Shown in pieces: positions 16,901 through 25,497 of a DNA stretch of 43,573 bases. The notes under the pieces are model-generated. The model was not told the origin of the DNA. It did no database searches and worked only from the letters and a program-made list of their open reading frames with translations. This DNA comes from a virus. Position numbers and translations under genes: made by a program. The stretch's first letter is position 1, and each line of letters opens with the position of its first letter. The stretch is taken from IMG/VR virus record IMGVR_UViG_3300027976_000073, positions 1 through 43,573 of that record. One strand, given 5' to 3'.

Positions 16901-19728
16901 TTGAAAAAGATATGTATGTTGCTAGAAGAAATGGTACAGATGTTAATAGAATAAATGGATCATCTAGATCCATTCAATCGACATATACTATTGCTGGTCT
17001 AACCAATGATAAATTGGTTTATGATCGTGTGAACGAATCGGTATATGTATATGGATCAGTTAATCTCTATAAGATTGATAATAACTCTGTAACTCCAATA
17101 CCACTTGTATTGACTGGTGGTTTTAATGATATGATCTTTAATAATACTATAGATTCTATTAACATATCTAATGATAATCCTTTGTTTTCCGCTTTAGATA
17201 TTTCAGATGACACTTATAAATACAATGAGGTTACCACTGCTTATGGTTATCAATTAATTAATTATTATGATGGACAGGTTTATATTTCTAATCAGGACCC
17301 GTTATCAGCTTCTATTGATATCTATAATAGTAATACCGGTGATTTTAATGAGCAAGTTCTATTGAATGTTGGTGAAAATACGACAAAATTAACATGGGAT
17401 CCTGATAGAAATAGTATGTGGTTTATACAACCTACACTAAAAAGATTAATTGAGGTTGTATCATCTATAACATTATCAATAATCACAGTTCCTTCTGGCC
17501 CACCTATTTCTATAACAGAGAGTAATTATGGGACATTGGCATCGGATTATATTGAGAGAAACTACCTATGGTTGCATACAAGGGACTATATAAGAAGACC
17601 GAGGGCTAATTTCAATGATGATGTTGATGTAAATCTTTACTGGAAATGGTTTTCTGGTAATGTGCCGGAATTCTTCCTCTATGATTTCTCTGGTAATATG
17701 TTACCAACATCTAGCGTCCTATCATACACTGGGGATAAGCCATTGGAGACAGTAAGGCTTAATTTGACAGCTAATAGGGATATGGATAAAGTAAAATCAC
17801 CTGAGTATCAACAGACTGTATTTGGTAGAATTGATCATATACTTGCTAAGGTTGATGATGAGGATGATTATTCAATTGTGCCAGAACCAATCGAAACATT
17901 TATTGGGTTTAATTCAGTTGAGGAGGGAGCCTTGAGGAGTATATTACAATTATACCAAGAAGAAAATGTAGATTACACAATTGATGTGACAAAAGATGTT
18001 AGTAATATAATATCCATTGATCATATCGATGACCCGATTACAGGAGATAGATATGGTAAGATATCATTAGCCCCATTATCAACTGATATATTCCTAACAG
18101 ATAGTGATGGATTACCAAGAGGGTTTAAACCTGGCCAACATGTAGCTATGTTTATAACAGATATTACTAACTCAAGGAATCAGTATATCTCAAATAATAA
18201 TGGGTACTTATTAAAAATAAGAAATGTTTACTCAAGAGAGATAACATTTGACTACTTTAAATCAGTTGATGTTTTGTCACCTGAGACATCCATTGTTAGT
18301 GACTATCCATCAGATGGATCAACTACCTATTTGTCTGTTAGGTTAAAGGTGTGGGACCGTGAGATAGGTAGGTTTAATGTTTTTGGACAGACAGAAATAG
18401 AAGATATAAGATATAAAATTGAACTTGGTAATACTGGTAAATTAATATCATCCGATGATGTTTATATCTATAAAGAATATGATATAAAAGAAGAGGGTAT
18501 TGATTGGACATACCTAAATAGTAAGAGAAAGGAGATGATACTTATGAGAAGTATGATATACCCCTATATAGGATCATATAAGTCTATTATAAACGCTATT
18601 AACCATTTTGGATATAACGATCTTGAGCTTTATGAATATTATAGGAATGTGGATATTTTATCAGAAAGTTATGATAAATTATACAAGGTTGAAATACCTG
18701 ATATATTTGATAATAGTGTGGAGGGTTGGACAGAGAATGATTTTATAAAACACACATTCCCTAATAAGAGTTATGAGGAGACTAACTTATTTAATTTGAC
18801 ATATAGGATAACTGATAGAGAGGGTAATAATGTACTTAATTATACTTTACAGGAAATACAGACAAAATTACAAGGTTTAAAGTATTGGTTACAATCTAAT
18901 ATTATACCTATAACACATAAAATATTGGATATTACTGGCAGAGCTGATTTTGTTGGAGTTAATACAATATCACATAGTGTTAAGGAAATACAGATAATTA
19001 AAATTAGTGAGAATCTAAACCCGGTCTCATTTAAGTTGAATGAAACCTATTTGATGCCTGTTAATAATGGATCAACAGTTTATAACTGTGTATTAGATTT
19101 TTATCTATATGGAACATATTCATATAATCCAGATTATTATACTGTTGATATATCTACTTATGAAATATATCGTGAGTGGTATGCTTTGAAAACATATGGT
19201 ATTGGTGAGAAAATAGTTTATTTGGATAAATTATATGAGTCAATGATACCCACTAATAAGGCTAATAATCCAAGAAAATATCAAAATATATCAACTTGGA
19301 AATCTGGTACATTCTATAATCTTGGTGATATTGTTAAAGAGGATAGGGATTATTATGCTTACAGTGCTTGGGGTGTAACCGTATCGACAGCAACAGCCTC
19401 TTTTGTGAATCCATCTTTTGATAGTGGAACAACTGCTTCAAATTGGGTAGATATTACTGAATGGAGGGAATATGACATGACCCCTATACAACATATAACG
19501 GAAAGGAGAAGAATTTCGGATCTTAAACCATATAATTTTACAATAGATTCTAATATTGATCCATACCTTGTTATTGAAGTTACTTCAGAAAATGGATATG
19601 GGGCAACATATCGTGATAAGAAAAATTATGAGATAAGAGGAATACTGGATATACAGGAATTAGAAGCATTTAGTAACTTAACAAGTAAGCAATATATTGA
19701 TGCTACTTTAGGAACCACTTATGTTTAA
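13984..19728 (+). CDS. giant baseplate/tail protein, possible gp7-like wedge scaffold with receptor-type domains
   Basis: 1914 residues, the largest gene here. Residues 1-500 are Tyr/Asn/Asp-rich beta-type sequence. Around residues 860-1170 there are short repeated strands (for example YVYGSVNLYKIDNN, VYVTTDSSVLIYNN, VYISNQDPL) spaced like blades of a beta-propeller. Around 1510-1560, MIYPYIGSYKSIINAINHFG is similar in feel to a part of T4 gp7. Near 1770-1850 are two units with W/Y-x-x-G-D-x-V and Y-x-A/S patterns (YGIGEKIVYLDKLYES; FYNLGDIVKEDRDYYA) resembling carbohydrate-binding modules of CBM5/12 type. Gene 25 lies directly behind on the opposite strand, with overlapping stop codons, which supports a baseplate role. 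The name gp7-like is tentative; T4 gp7 has 1032 residues. Confidence 0.6.
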   Translation: MLDDSLIFFDKEGHSLNYNYNSTIGRYEGDVIFHENSSDTYKTQAIYMFQKLDAFEYDNPPDLTIRKFQLFNEFGINFYNSKYFIQSIISIEPVNQEPDYYSKWVYGDEFHRKFPIGTVFRFNSNIFEFTNTDQTYVVISTKRGAIMIITFVDNQTFNFAYPWGLASSYVNQTVSSMDVIGIYNYVDSTTFVDNLSPDWNEPGFYDVLYTGRKLNIVNTSKNDEYKPGGNYEDVEVVTIENPDILDIVHFEYYLNELSVGVNQDVEIEVITRTDLPMVYQGGVQFVGASDKLIFTSDIPTLLKPGIQFKVINSVLNTQFFTVDNVSNFTGNANLINYVIGDQVMWNNQISECVLSHTWYATSSTNPDSATFWGDPTYLPLAQTPVNETLLQGDIYLTNDHLYFSQSYTFSSAVTLASAADRFKEDLSSLNIDIYYDINNSRLVADLIYPTQYAMVNFYTTALPGTAVGSTNKIYENAIEIEESIVREFNYDISENFDYNVVFTDIDEYGIIVTINKEVYQEEVEFLYSSGVVDMERSMHKTLRNWYSNNAVGLILLGIIPTLQTIGSVSPYYNSINLATQYPNIPLEFNVKVGSTADFYIEHSYLTFYDPSNEGVVPGIGNYINIQVNNRSYGISHLTPDISQTLQNWVDNYYDILDNYGIYVKNAASTLEFRVKSQRQRCDIVVSPGLSTLPGDFNYKLSKKFTGNHGALITSNEILLGTASATQSQYQSLENAGFATGMVVGINGTVYPLQNVEYNSLYLEPEVINLSYEGPFWGSTSSLCNVSPFLTIAFNGGFGATACVSATSSGLGMFNSLQFGGSFTTTYINSITYSVNTYNISSYVASTASMVDIKYIQLSNTIMVLDNNVIVYDAINASYTDSIDLNGNTSSISILFNDVDSYVYALSLNGIYQIDPFTNNLVSSASHSNAYAFDYNTDNGDVYVTTDSSVLIYNNAVLVQTISGSSYNLVFNDFEKDMYVARRNGTDVNRINGSSRSIQSTYTIAGLTNDKLVYDRVNESVYVYGSVNLYKIDNNSVTPIPLVLTGGFNDMIFNNTIDSINISNDNPLFSALDISDDTYKYNEVTTAYGYQLINYYDGQVYISNQDPLSASIDIYNSNTGDFNEQVLLNVGENTTKLTWDPDRNSMWFIQPTLKRLIEVVSSITLSIITVPSGPPISITESNYGTLASDYIERNYLWLHTRDYIRRPRANFNDDVDVNLYWKWFSGNVPEFFLYDFSGNMLPTSSVLSYTGDKPLETVRLNLTANRDMDKVKSPEYQQTVFGRIDHILAKVDDEDDYSIVPEPIETFIGFNSVEEGALRSILQLYQEENVDYTIDVTKDVSNIISIDHIDDPITGDRYGKISLAPLSTDIFLTDSDGLPRGFKPGQHVAMFITDITNSRNQYISNNNGYLLKIRNVYSREITFDYFKSVDVLSPETSIVSDYPSDGSTTYLSVRLKVWDREIGRFNVFGQTEIEDIRYKIELGNTGKLISSDDVYIYKEYDIKEEGIDWTYLNSKRKEMILMRSMIYPYIGSYKSIINAINHFGYNDLELYEYYRNVDILSESYDKLYKVEIPDIFDNSVEGWTENDFIKHTFPNKSYEETNLFNLTYRITDREGNNVLNYTLQEIQTKLQGLKYWLQSNIIPITHKILDITGRADFVGVNTISHSVKEIQIIKISENLNPVSFKLNETYLMPVNNGSTVYNCVLDFYLYGTYSYNPDYYTVDISTYEIYREWYALKTYGIGEKIVYLDKLYESMIPTNKANNPRKYQNISTWKSGTFYNLGDIVKEDRDYYAYSAWGVTVSTATASFVNPSFDSGTTASNWVDITEWREYDMTPIQHITERRRISDLKPYNFTIDSNIDPYLVIEVTSENGYGATYRDKKNYEIRGILDIQELEAFSNLTSKQYIDATLGTTYV

Positions 19729-20102
19729 ACGATAACAGCTTGTATTTCGATATCCCTTACTTTGAAGTCAACTACCATAATATCTTGATAGTTTTCAACA
19801 TCTTGTTGGAAGGTAACATCTAATTGGTATGATGTACCATTCAATTCTGAAATATACTCATCAATTTGTTCGTTGATTATAGCTTTTGTTGCTTTAGCAG
19901 ATACTTTGGTTTGGTGTAGAAGTATTTGTAAATCACATCCAAATTCAGGATCTCCTAATAATTCACCTTTATTAGTGAATAATATCATTTCGTACTTCTG
20001 TACTATAACTCGAATAGCATCATCAGTTATAATCCTGTTTACTTGGAACCTTGGATGTCCTTCGTATCCTATGTATAGATCTCTAAAATCAAATTCTCCC
20101 AT
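19725..20102 (-). CDS. 25: baseplate wedge subunit (T4 gp25-like)
   Basis: A 125-residue protein (T4 gp25: 132) of the GPW/gp25 family. The stretch ILFTNKGELLGDPEFGCDL is the family signature (strand, T-x-K/R-G-E, then PEFG). gp25 sits at the inner baseplate and starts sheath assembly. Its start codon is embedded in a perfect palindrome shared with the divergent gene at 20117, and its stop overlaps the stop of the giant baseplate gene. Confidence 0.85.
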   Translation of the reverse strand: MGEFDFRDLYIGYEGHPRFQVNRIITDDAIRVIVQKYEMILFTNKGELLGDPEFGCDLQILLHQTKVSAKATKAIINEQIDEYISELNGTSYQLDVTFQQDVENYQDIMVVDFKVRDIEIQAVIV

Positions 20103-20119
20103 TTAATATATATTAAATG
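20100..20119. promoter_or_regulatory. perfect 20-bp palindrome containing two divergent start codons
   Basis: CATTTAATATATATTAAATG is its own reverse complement. The outer three bases at each end are the start codons of gene 25 (minus) and of the gene at 20117 (plus). Only 14 A/T bases separate them, with TAATATATA-TTAA-ATG in each direction. There is no space for a Shine-Dalgarno leader on either side. Confidence 0.65.
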
Positions 20120-20668
20120 TTAAAGCACCAGTTAATTGAATCTATTAAAAAAGGTCCTCGTCCTAAAATGCAATTATTTGGTCTTTTACCAAAGAGTGTT
20201 GATTGTAGAATAGTTGACTTCATGATGAAAAAGTTTGGTAATTATTTCTCTAAGAGTCCATGGAGTCATTCTTATTATAGTAAGGATAAGGATTGGGGTA
20301 AAACATTGGATGGTACATACCGAATGAGTGATCATTGTAATTTCAAATCAAATGGTAAATTACATGCCAATACATCCAAATCGGTTAGTGATAACACACA
20401 CTGGTCAGTTGGTGTATGGAATGGTGATAACTTTGACATTTTAATGTCATATCCTCTTAATGATACTGAGGAGAATGTGAAAAATAGATATGATCTCAAT
20501 AGATCATATATTGAAGAAAATATGACATCATTGAGAAATGATCCTAGATTAAGTGATCTGGATAAGTTGAATGACTTGGTTGATAAAGGCTATTATATGT
20601 TGATATGGTATCATATTGTGGTGGTAGAGTTGATGGTGAATATAAGAATGCTAAAGTGGTTAGGTTAA
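20117..20668 (+). CDS. hypothetical protein, N-terminal part of a probably frameshifted gene
   Basis: 183 residues as read, starting MLKHQLIESIKKGPRPKMQLFG. Up to about residue 164 (KGYYM) the sequence looks normal; the last 20 residues (WYHIVVVELMVNIRMLKW) have the odd composition of an out-of-frame read. In the -1 frame the region instead reads MVSYCGGRVDGEYKNAKVV and continues for 258 residues. The simplest reading is one gene of about 420 residues with a single-base change near 20600, either real or a sequence error. No family recognised; the phrase HTSKSVSDNTHWS-like middle is polar and Trp-containing. Confidence 0.5.
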   Translation: MLKHQLIESIKKGPRPKMQLFGLLPKSVDCRIVDFMMKKFGNYFSKSPWSHSYYSKDKDWGKTLDGTYRMSDHCNFKSNGKLHANTSKSVSDNTHWSVGVWNGDNFDILMSYPLNDTEENVKNRYDLNRSYIEENMTSLRNDPRLSDLDKLNDLVDKGYYMLIWYHIVVVELMVNIRMLKWLG

Positions 20669-21381
20669 AGACTAATAAAATGGGAATAAGATTAGATAGT
20701 GATGAGGAGATAACATTTAACCATACATCATATGATAAATCAGATATAAAATTCTATAATAAAAAAACGGGGGAGATGGTGAAACATAAAGAATATAAGA
20801 AAAAACATATAGTAGATAAAGAATTCTATGAAAGATTTCTAATTAACGAGTCGCTTGATCCATCACCTTCTGGGCTTACCGCTAGGGAGTTATATGATAT
20901 CTGTATTATATTAGTGAATGATGGCGGTGGGGTTGATGCTTGTGTGGCACAGGTGGTAAACAATAACCAATTTAATTGCTTCTGGGATATAGAACTTTAT
21001 CGTGGTAAAATGAATGTTGGTGATTATAATATGGATTGTGATGATATATTGCGAAAATTATCAAAAAAATCCGGCAAGACAGGTTTAGCGTTTATTGATA
21101 ATAACCATATGTTTAAGGGGCTTAGGTTATATATTGGTCAATACAGAGAGTTAGAGTTTGAAGTAGATGAATTTGATATAGAGGCAATAGAAGAGGTTTT
21201 GATATCAGGAGTTTATAGAAATGCATATGATACACATCTATTAAAATCTATTGTTTATAGAAATAGGAATGGTAAAATTAGCCTAAATCCTGGTCAATAC
21301 ACAGTGCTGGTAGCGTCTTTAAAGTATGTTGGATCAGATGTTGTTGTTAGTAAATTACAAAATCCTATATTCACCAAATAA
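20605..21381 (+). CDS. hypothetical protein, C-terminal part of the same frameshifted gene or a separate gene
   Basis: 258 residues beginning inside the previous frame. The first 90 residues are small-barrel-like (GEYKNAKVVRL, EEITFNHTSYDKSDIKFY). At about 76-80 there is FLINESLDPSPSG, which matches the [I/V/F]NE-S motif seen at other predicted prohead-protease sites. The remainder has a Cys/Asp-rich stretch (MDCDDILRKLSKKSGK) and a long Glu/Asp helix. The ATG at 20605 has no box or ribosome site, and an in-frame TAA lies about 25 nt upstream, so translation probably depends on the upstream frame. Convergent with gene 44, 2 bp apart. Confidence 0.5.
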   Translation: MVSYCGGRVDGEYKNAKVVRLKTNKMGIRLDSDEEITFNHTSYDKSDIKFYNKKTGEMVKHKEYKKKHIVDKEFYERFLINESLDPSPSGLTARELYDICIILVNDGGGVDACVAQVVNNNQFNCFWDIELYRGKMNVGDYNMDCDDILRKLSKKSGKTGLAFIDNNHMFKGLRLYIGQYRELEFEVDEFDIEAIEEVLISGVYRNAYDTHLLKSIVYRNRNGKISLNPGQYTVLVASLKYVGSDVVVSKLQNPIFTK

Positions 21382-21383
21382 AA

Positions 21384-22340
21384 TTAATTCAATAATTTCT
21401 TAAACTTCCCTATAATCGTCATGCCCAAAACAATTGGATCTGTCTTAGTGTCCAGTTTATCCCTATAATCAGATATTATATTATTACATTCAAATAATTT
21501 ATCGACATCCTTTTTCTGTGATATTGATATTTCGATAAATGGCCTTCCTAGGATATTGAATAATTCATCAATTCTTTCTGGTCCAAATGAATTCATTAGA
21601 AAGTTATAAGTTGTTGGATAATCAATATTTGCATCATATATTAGTTTATATAATTCCGTTTTTAACTTATTGTCTATCTTGACCATACCATCATCAACAT
21701 TGCCGAGTTTCAGAATTTCCAATTGTTTGAACATCTCCCGGTTATCTGGATATTTTTTGTTTACAATTCCTGTTAATGTTTCCTTATCAACTTCTATTTC
21801 TTCTTTTTCAGCGATATCTCTCATTCTTTTATAAATGCCAATCTTCATAGATTTTATCTCATCGGCATTTTGTGGATTAAAGTTCAATTCAGCGAATCTT
21901 GATTTAATACCATCAGTTATTCTATTAAAGTGATTGGTTACTAGAATAAATCTAACATTTTTATAATGCTCGATAAATGCTTTTAAGCCATCTTGGTATT
22001 CAGCAGATGCCCTGTCAAATTCGTCAAGAAAAACATATTTTGTTGAACCTGATGATTCTAGCATTGGTACAATTTTACAGAATTTATCAACTTCTTCTCT
22101 TAACACATTAATAGATGTGTAAAGTGAGGTGTTTATTTCTAAAAATGGTTTGTCCTTTGAATATTTGCCTATCAATATCTGAGCAAGTGATGTTTTACCA
22201 GTTCCATAATTTCCGTGGAATATGTAATTCTGTGTTACTTCACCATCTTTGAAGTGATTTCTTATCCTTTCTGGTAGAACTATGTCTTCTAGTGTCTTAG
22301 GTCTGGATCTTTCCCATAGTAATAATTGTGATATTGACAT
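21384..22340 (-). CDS. 44: sliding clamp loader ATPase (T4 gp44-like)
   Basis: A 318-residue AAA+ protein, nearly the length of T4 gp44 (319). Walker A GNYGTGKTS at 43-51, Walker B VFLDEFDR at 103-110, sensor 1 Asn136 in VTNHFN, and the SRF arginine finger at 147-149. With gp62 it would load the gp45 clamp; in T4 the clamp also activates late transcription together with gp55 and gp33, so this gene is linked to the late sigma gene at 25108. Neither gp45 nor gp62 is in the window. A TATATATTA stretch lies about 30 nt upstream on the minus strand. Confidence 0.88.
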   Translation of the reverse strand: MSISQLLLWERSRPKTLEDIVLPERIRNHFKDGEVTQNYIFHGNYGTGKTSLAQILIGKYSKDKPFLEINTSLYTSINVLREEVDKFCKIVPMLESSGSTKYVFLDEFDRASAEYQDGLKAFIEHYKNVRFILVTNHFNRITDGIKSRFAELNFNPQNADEIKSMKIGIYKRMRDIAEKEEIEVDKETLTGIVNKKYPDNREMFKQLEILKLGNVDDGMVKIDNKLKTELYKLIYDANIDYPTTYNFLMNSFGPERIDELFNILGRPFIEISISQKKDVDKLFECNNIISDYRDKLDTKTDPIVLGMTIIGKFKKLLN

Positions 22341-22414
22341 TTTAAGAGTTTTACTTGTTTAATATATAGTATTATGTTATTGGAAGGTTTAGATAAAAGC
22401 AATCAGGAGAATTT

Positions 22415-23146
22415 ATGATAGGTGAAAGGTTTAATTATAGTGAAACATTTCTTAGGGACTTAACACTCACCGTACTAGATACATTAGAAGGTAGGGTAAA
22501 ATGGATAAATAAATTTTCATCAGGAGATGTTGAGGTTAATGTCCCATTTTATTATTCACTCAGCGGAGACGAAAGATTTTTATTAGATAGCTTCCAAGAT
22601 GATGTTGTCTCCAATAATAGATTTGTCGAGTTAAATACTGATATTATACCAAGGGGTCATATAACACTGACTAATTGGGCAGTTAGATCTGATGAGTTTC
22701 GTAACCCAAATGTTTGGTTAAGAGATATATCAGAAGAGAAGAAAAATTTAAAGACAGTTCTTAGAAAAGTTAGGGCGATTCCAGTAACAGTTAATTATGA
22801 GTTATCAATATTATTGAAAACAGAAATTGATGTGTTCAAATGTTCACAATCAATATTGAATACACTTTGGTTATATAAATTTATGTTTTTTGAATATAAT
22901 TATATGAATATAGATGCCTTCTTATTAGTACCAGATGACACCAGTGTTGAAATAGTTAGGGAAAAGAACTTATCAAGTGATAATAATATTAAACTAACTC
23001 TTAGTCTATCGGTTCAAACATATTATCCAGCATTTATCGAAGATCAGAGCGTTCATCCATATAGGACACGATGGTATAATAATATTATAGCGCTTAGGAA
23101 TAAAAGTGGTAATAGTACCAGGCCGGATTCTGATACAACCGATTAA
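22415..23146 (+). CDS. 15: tail sheath terminator / tail completion protein (T4 gp15-like)
   Basis: A 243-residue protein (T4 gp15: 272). It follows the T4 gp15 pattern along its length: an opening RFNYSETFLRDLTLTVLD, then VNVPFYYSLSGDERFLLDSF (T4: VPITYASKEHFM), IIPRGHITLTNW (T4: ILPRINLHLVDF), PVTVNYELSILLKTEIDVF (T4: IYELSIFTRYEDDMF), and a Tyr-Pro near the end. gp15 caps the sheath and joins tail to neck. This is one of the few genes with a Shine-Dalgarno-like AGGAG, 5 nt before the ATG. Confidence 0.75.
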   Translation: MIGERFNYSETFLRDLTLTVLDTLEGRVKWINKFSSGDVEVNVPFYYSLSGDERFLLDSFQDDVVSNNRFVELNTDIIPRGHITLTNWAVRSDEFRNPNVWLRDISEEKKNLKTVLRKVRAIPVTVNYELSILLKTEIDVFKCSQSILNTLWLYKFMFFEYNYMNIDAFLLVPDDTSVEIVREKNLSSDNNIKLTLSLSVQTYYPAFIEDQSVHPYRTRWYNNIIALRNKSGNSTRPDSDTTD

Positions 23147-23214
23147 AATTATTTTAGAAAAAAGTGGTTTTTTTATGATAATATATACTCTATATAAAAA
23201 AATAAATTTTTAGT

Positions 23215-24492
23215 ATGAAAAACCTTAAACTTGAACTTTTCAACTTTAAAAAGGGCTTAAACTTCGACAGATCGGAAATAGCCTATATCATTGAGGGACA
23301 CATGAACTTTTCGGATAACGAAGAAAAGAATGTTATTAGCTCATTAAATGGTAAATTAAAGCCGTTTATGTACGATTCAGGAGTAAAATCCCTTCTTGAG
23401 GGTTTGAATGATGATTACATACAATATGAATTGTTATACGAATTGAAAAACTTGTATAATGTTATAAATTCAAAAAACCAAGGTGAGGTTTATCGACATC
23501 CATTGAATGTTTTATTACAGACTATTAATCTTGAAACTGATCAAGATAGAATGTCTAAGATTCTTAACGAATTAGCTGTCTATGATTGGGTTCCTGAAAT
23601 AAGGTTGTTCGTTCATAATCTTACCGATTCTCCAGAGCAAAAGACTAATCTTTTGAGCGGTGGTAGAGTAGAGCCTGTTTATACAATAGTTGAGCAGGTT
23701 GAGGAAGGACACTTGGCATTTATTCAAGATTCTTGGTTCCTATTATCAGAGGGTACCATTGAGAAAACTCTTTTAGAGGCACATGTAAAGGATGACAATA
23801 AGCTAAGAACACTTAGAACGCTAGAAACAGCATTGCAATTTTGCAATGTTTCAGAATCAAGAATCGATTTCAGAATTTCTGAATATTTGACTATTGGTAT
23901 TGGTGTAGAAAAGAAAGGACTTTTTATTAATGAGGATGAGCTTAACGGTGAATCGACATTAGAGAGCGTTTTCTCATCACCAGTTATTCCTATTGTAAAT
24001 AAGAATTTTTATCCAATTATTTTGGAAGTTTCCAACAACATGGACTCATTTGTTGAATTAGATGTTGTTAAGAGAGTTAGCAATCTTATCAATCCAACAC
24101 TAGAAGTTTTCGCTTTTAATTTCAAGGATAATATTTTCCTATACAGATGTGATGAAAGATACGGACATTCATTCTTTAAATATGATTCGGCAATAGAACT
24201 TGTTAATGAGGTAAAAAATGAATTAAATTGTGATCTTACTTATTTCTTTGAAGATAAGATGGGTAAGGAAACAATGTCAAGAAGAAGATTGGAGGACAAA
24301 GAAAGAGAAATCACTCTAAAATTGGAAGATGTTAATTTTAATATCTCTAAGATTAAAGGATCTATTCAATTGATAGGTGGGACTAATGTTCTTAATAGCG
24401 CTCTTAGAAACCTACAGAAGAGAAAGGAAAATCTTGATAGTGAAATCTTAGCAATAAAAGAGGTTAAATTCCAAGAAGTTACAAGATTTTAA
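23215..24492 (+). CDS. hypothetical protein with C-terminal coiled coil, 425 residues
   Basis: No family recognised. The N-terminal 330 residues are mixed alpha/beta. From about 345 to the end the sequence is a charged, heptad-like helix (RRRLEDKEREITLKLEDVN, then LRNLQKRKENLDSEILAIKE), likely a coiled coil. Two TATATA stretches lie 20-45 nt upstream, in an A-rich leader without a Shine-Dalgarno site. It sits between gene 15 and the late sigma factor gene. Its length and coiled coil would fit a virion or assembly protein, but nothing shows this. Confidence 0.6.
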   Translation: MKNLKLELFNFKKGLNFDRSEIAYIIEGHMNFSDNEEKNVISSLNGKLKPFMYDSGVKSLLEGLNDDYIQYELLYELKNLYNVINSKNQGEVYRHPLNVLLQTINLETDQDRMSKILNELAVYDWVPEIRLFVHNLTDSPEQKTNLLSGGRVEPVYTIVEQVEEGHLAFIQDSWFLLSEGTIEKTLLEAHVKDDNKLRTLRTLETALQFCNVSESRIDFRISEYLTIGIGVEKKGLFINEDELNGESTLESVFSSPVIPIVNKNFYPIILEVSNNMDSFVELDVVKRVSNLINPTLEVFAFNFKDNIFLYRCDERYGHSFFKYDSAIELVNEVKNELNCDLTYFFEDKMGKETMSRRRLEDKEREITLKLEDVNFNISKIKGSIQLIGGTNVLNSALRNLQKRKENLDSEILAIKEVKFQEVTRF

Positions 24493-24508
24493 AAAGATAC
24501 ATGTAAAT

Positions 24509-24928
24509 ATGAAACATATTAGTAGATTTAACGAAGAGCTATCACCATCGACATATGATAGTGTTGAGAGATCTGGTAGAATCAGAGGAGATACGAGAGG
24601 TAGGGAAATATCTAACACCGCTAAAGGTCTAAAATATAGACAATACCTTGGAGTCACTATTAGGTACAAATCCAAGGGATCAAATGATGTCAAGAATGAT
24701 AATATATCAGTTGTGAATTCTGATAATGATGGATGGGTGTCATTTGAAACGGATAATACAAGAGTATTGTTAATTCTAAGGGTTAGTACATCCGGTGGTA
24801 GCTTGTCTATAACAAGTGATAATAGTATTAACTACGAGGTTGATAGAAAAACCGCTAATCTATTTGTTAAGGCCATGGATGAATTCTGTGGTAAGGATTT
24901 CAAAGCTTCTGATGTTCCACAATTTTAA
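24509..24928 (+). CDS. hypothetical protein with capsid-targeting-like N-terminus
   Basis: A 139-residue protein beginning MKHISRFNEELSPS, similar to the start of T4 packaged internal proteins, with a possible protease cut after FNE at residue 9. The middle is Arg/Gly-rich and basic (RSGRIRGDTRGRE), suitable for a protein that binds DNA in the head; the C-terminal half is beta-rich. It follows the coiled-coil gene by 16 nt and is ended by a strong terminator. Function unknown; packaging is inferred. Confidence 0.6.
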   Translation: MKHISRFNEELSPSTYDSVERSGRIRGDTRGREISNTAKGLKYRQYLGVTIRYKSKGSNDVKNDNISVVNSDNDGWVSFETDNTRVLLILRVSTSGGSLSITSDNSINYEVDRKTANLFVKAMDEFCGKDFKASDVPQF

Positions 24929-24933
24929 CCACT

Positions 24934-24952
24934 CATAGAATAGTATTCTATG
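24934..24952. repeat. inverted repeat CATAGAATA-G-TATTCTATG
   Basis: Perfect 9-bp arms around one base, 6 nt past a stop codon and just before the terminator. It has the shape of an operator half-site pair, but it could also form part of the RNA hairpin region. Confidence 0.4.
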
Positions 24953-24956
24953 ACCG

Positions 24957-24991
24957 ACACCATACCCTAAAAAAGTATGGTGTTTCTTTTT
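24957..24991 (+). terminator. intrinsic terminator
   Basis: A 9-bp stem ACACCATAC/GTATGGTGT (24957-24965 and 24975-24983) with a 9-nt loop is followed by TTCTTTTTAA. It ends the 22415-24928 gene group and isolates the late sigma gene downstream. Confidence 0.8.
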
Positions 24992-25107
24992 AATATATAA
25001 TTACATAAAAAAGGTGGAAAACTCAAAGGTTTTTTAAACAAATAAAAAATGATTTACTATAACATGAAAGCGTGTAAACCGAAAGGATATAAAATAATGC
25101 TTTAAAT

Positions 25108-25473
25108 ATGTATTTAAGTAATAAAGAACTGTATTGTGAGATCATTGTATCAAAAGCTCAGGGTAAGTTGACAAGAAGAGCTGAAAGAATGCTTGAAATA
25201 TTGGGTAATGAGACAATAAAGAAGATGAAATACTATAATTATGATGATAAAATGGATTGTTATCAATCTGGTCTTCTGGATATGTACCAGAACTGGTACA
25301 ATTTTAATGAATCAAAATCAGTTAATGCCTTTGCATATTTTACTGAGGTTTTTAAGCGAGGGCTGGCCAAGGGATTCAACCAACTTTATAAAAAAAAGGG
25401 AGATTCTGAGAACGGAATTAAGTTAATATCATTGGAAGGATCAAATGATGGAATGGGATTACATTCTTTATAA
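25108..25473 (+). CDS. 55: late-transcription sigma factor (T4 gp55-like)
   Basis: A 121-residue protein (T4 gp55: 185). It opens YLSNKELYCEIIVSK, like the T4 NNKELLQAIIDWK, and has DKMDCYQSGLLDMYQNWYNFNESKSVNAFAYFTEVFKRGL, the counterpart of the T4 region with the same spacing of helix, NFDE and N-x-x-AYIT. This is the minimal sigma-2-like domain that directs host RNA polymerase to TATAAATA late promoters. The C-terminal clamp-binding part of T4 gp55 is not evident. Its own leader, 24992-25107, starts with TAATATATA after a terminator, so it may be self-controlled. Confidence 0.75.
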   Translation: MYLSNKELYCEIIVSKAQGKLTRRAERMLEILGNETIKKMKYYNYDDKMDCYQSGLLDMYQNWYNFNESKSVNAFAYFTEVFKRGLAKGFNQLYKKKGDSENGIKLISLEGSNDGMGLHSL

Positions 25474-25497
25474 ACCCCTAGGGGAGAACTCTTTATA

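Noticed and set aside
25049-25105. 18-codon frame just upstream of gene 55 as a leader peptide
   Set aside because: It is short, with no start signal or stem-loop arrangement to support attenuation; chance is sufficient.
25475-25484. CCCCTAGGGG palindrome after gene 55
   Set aside because: A 10-bp palindrome with no T-run and no loop; too little to call a terminator or operator.
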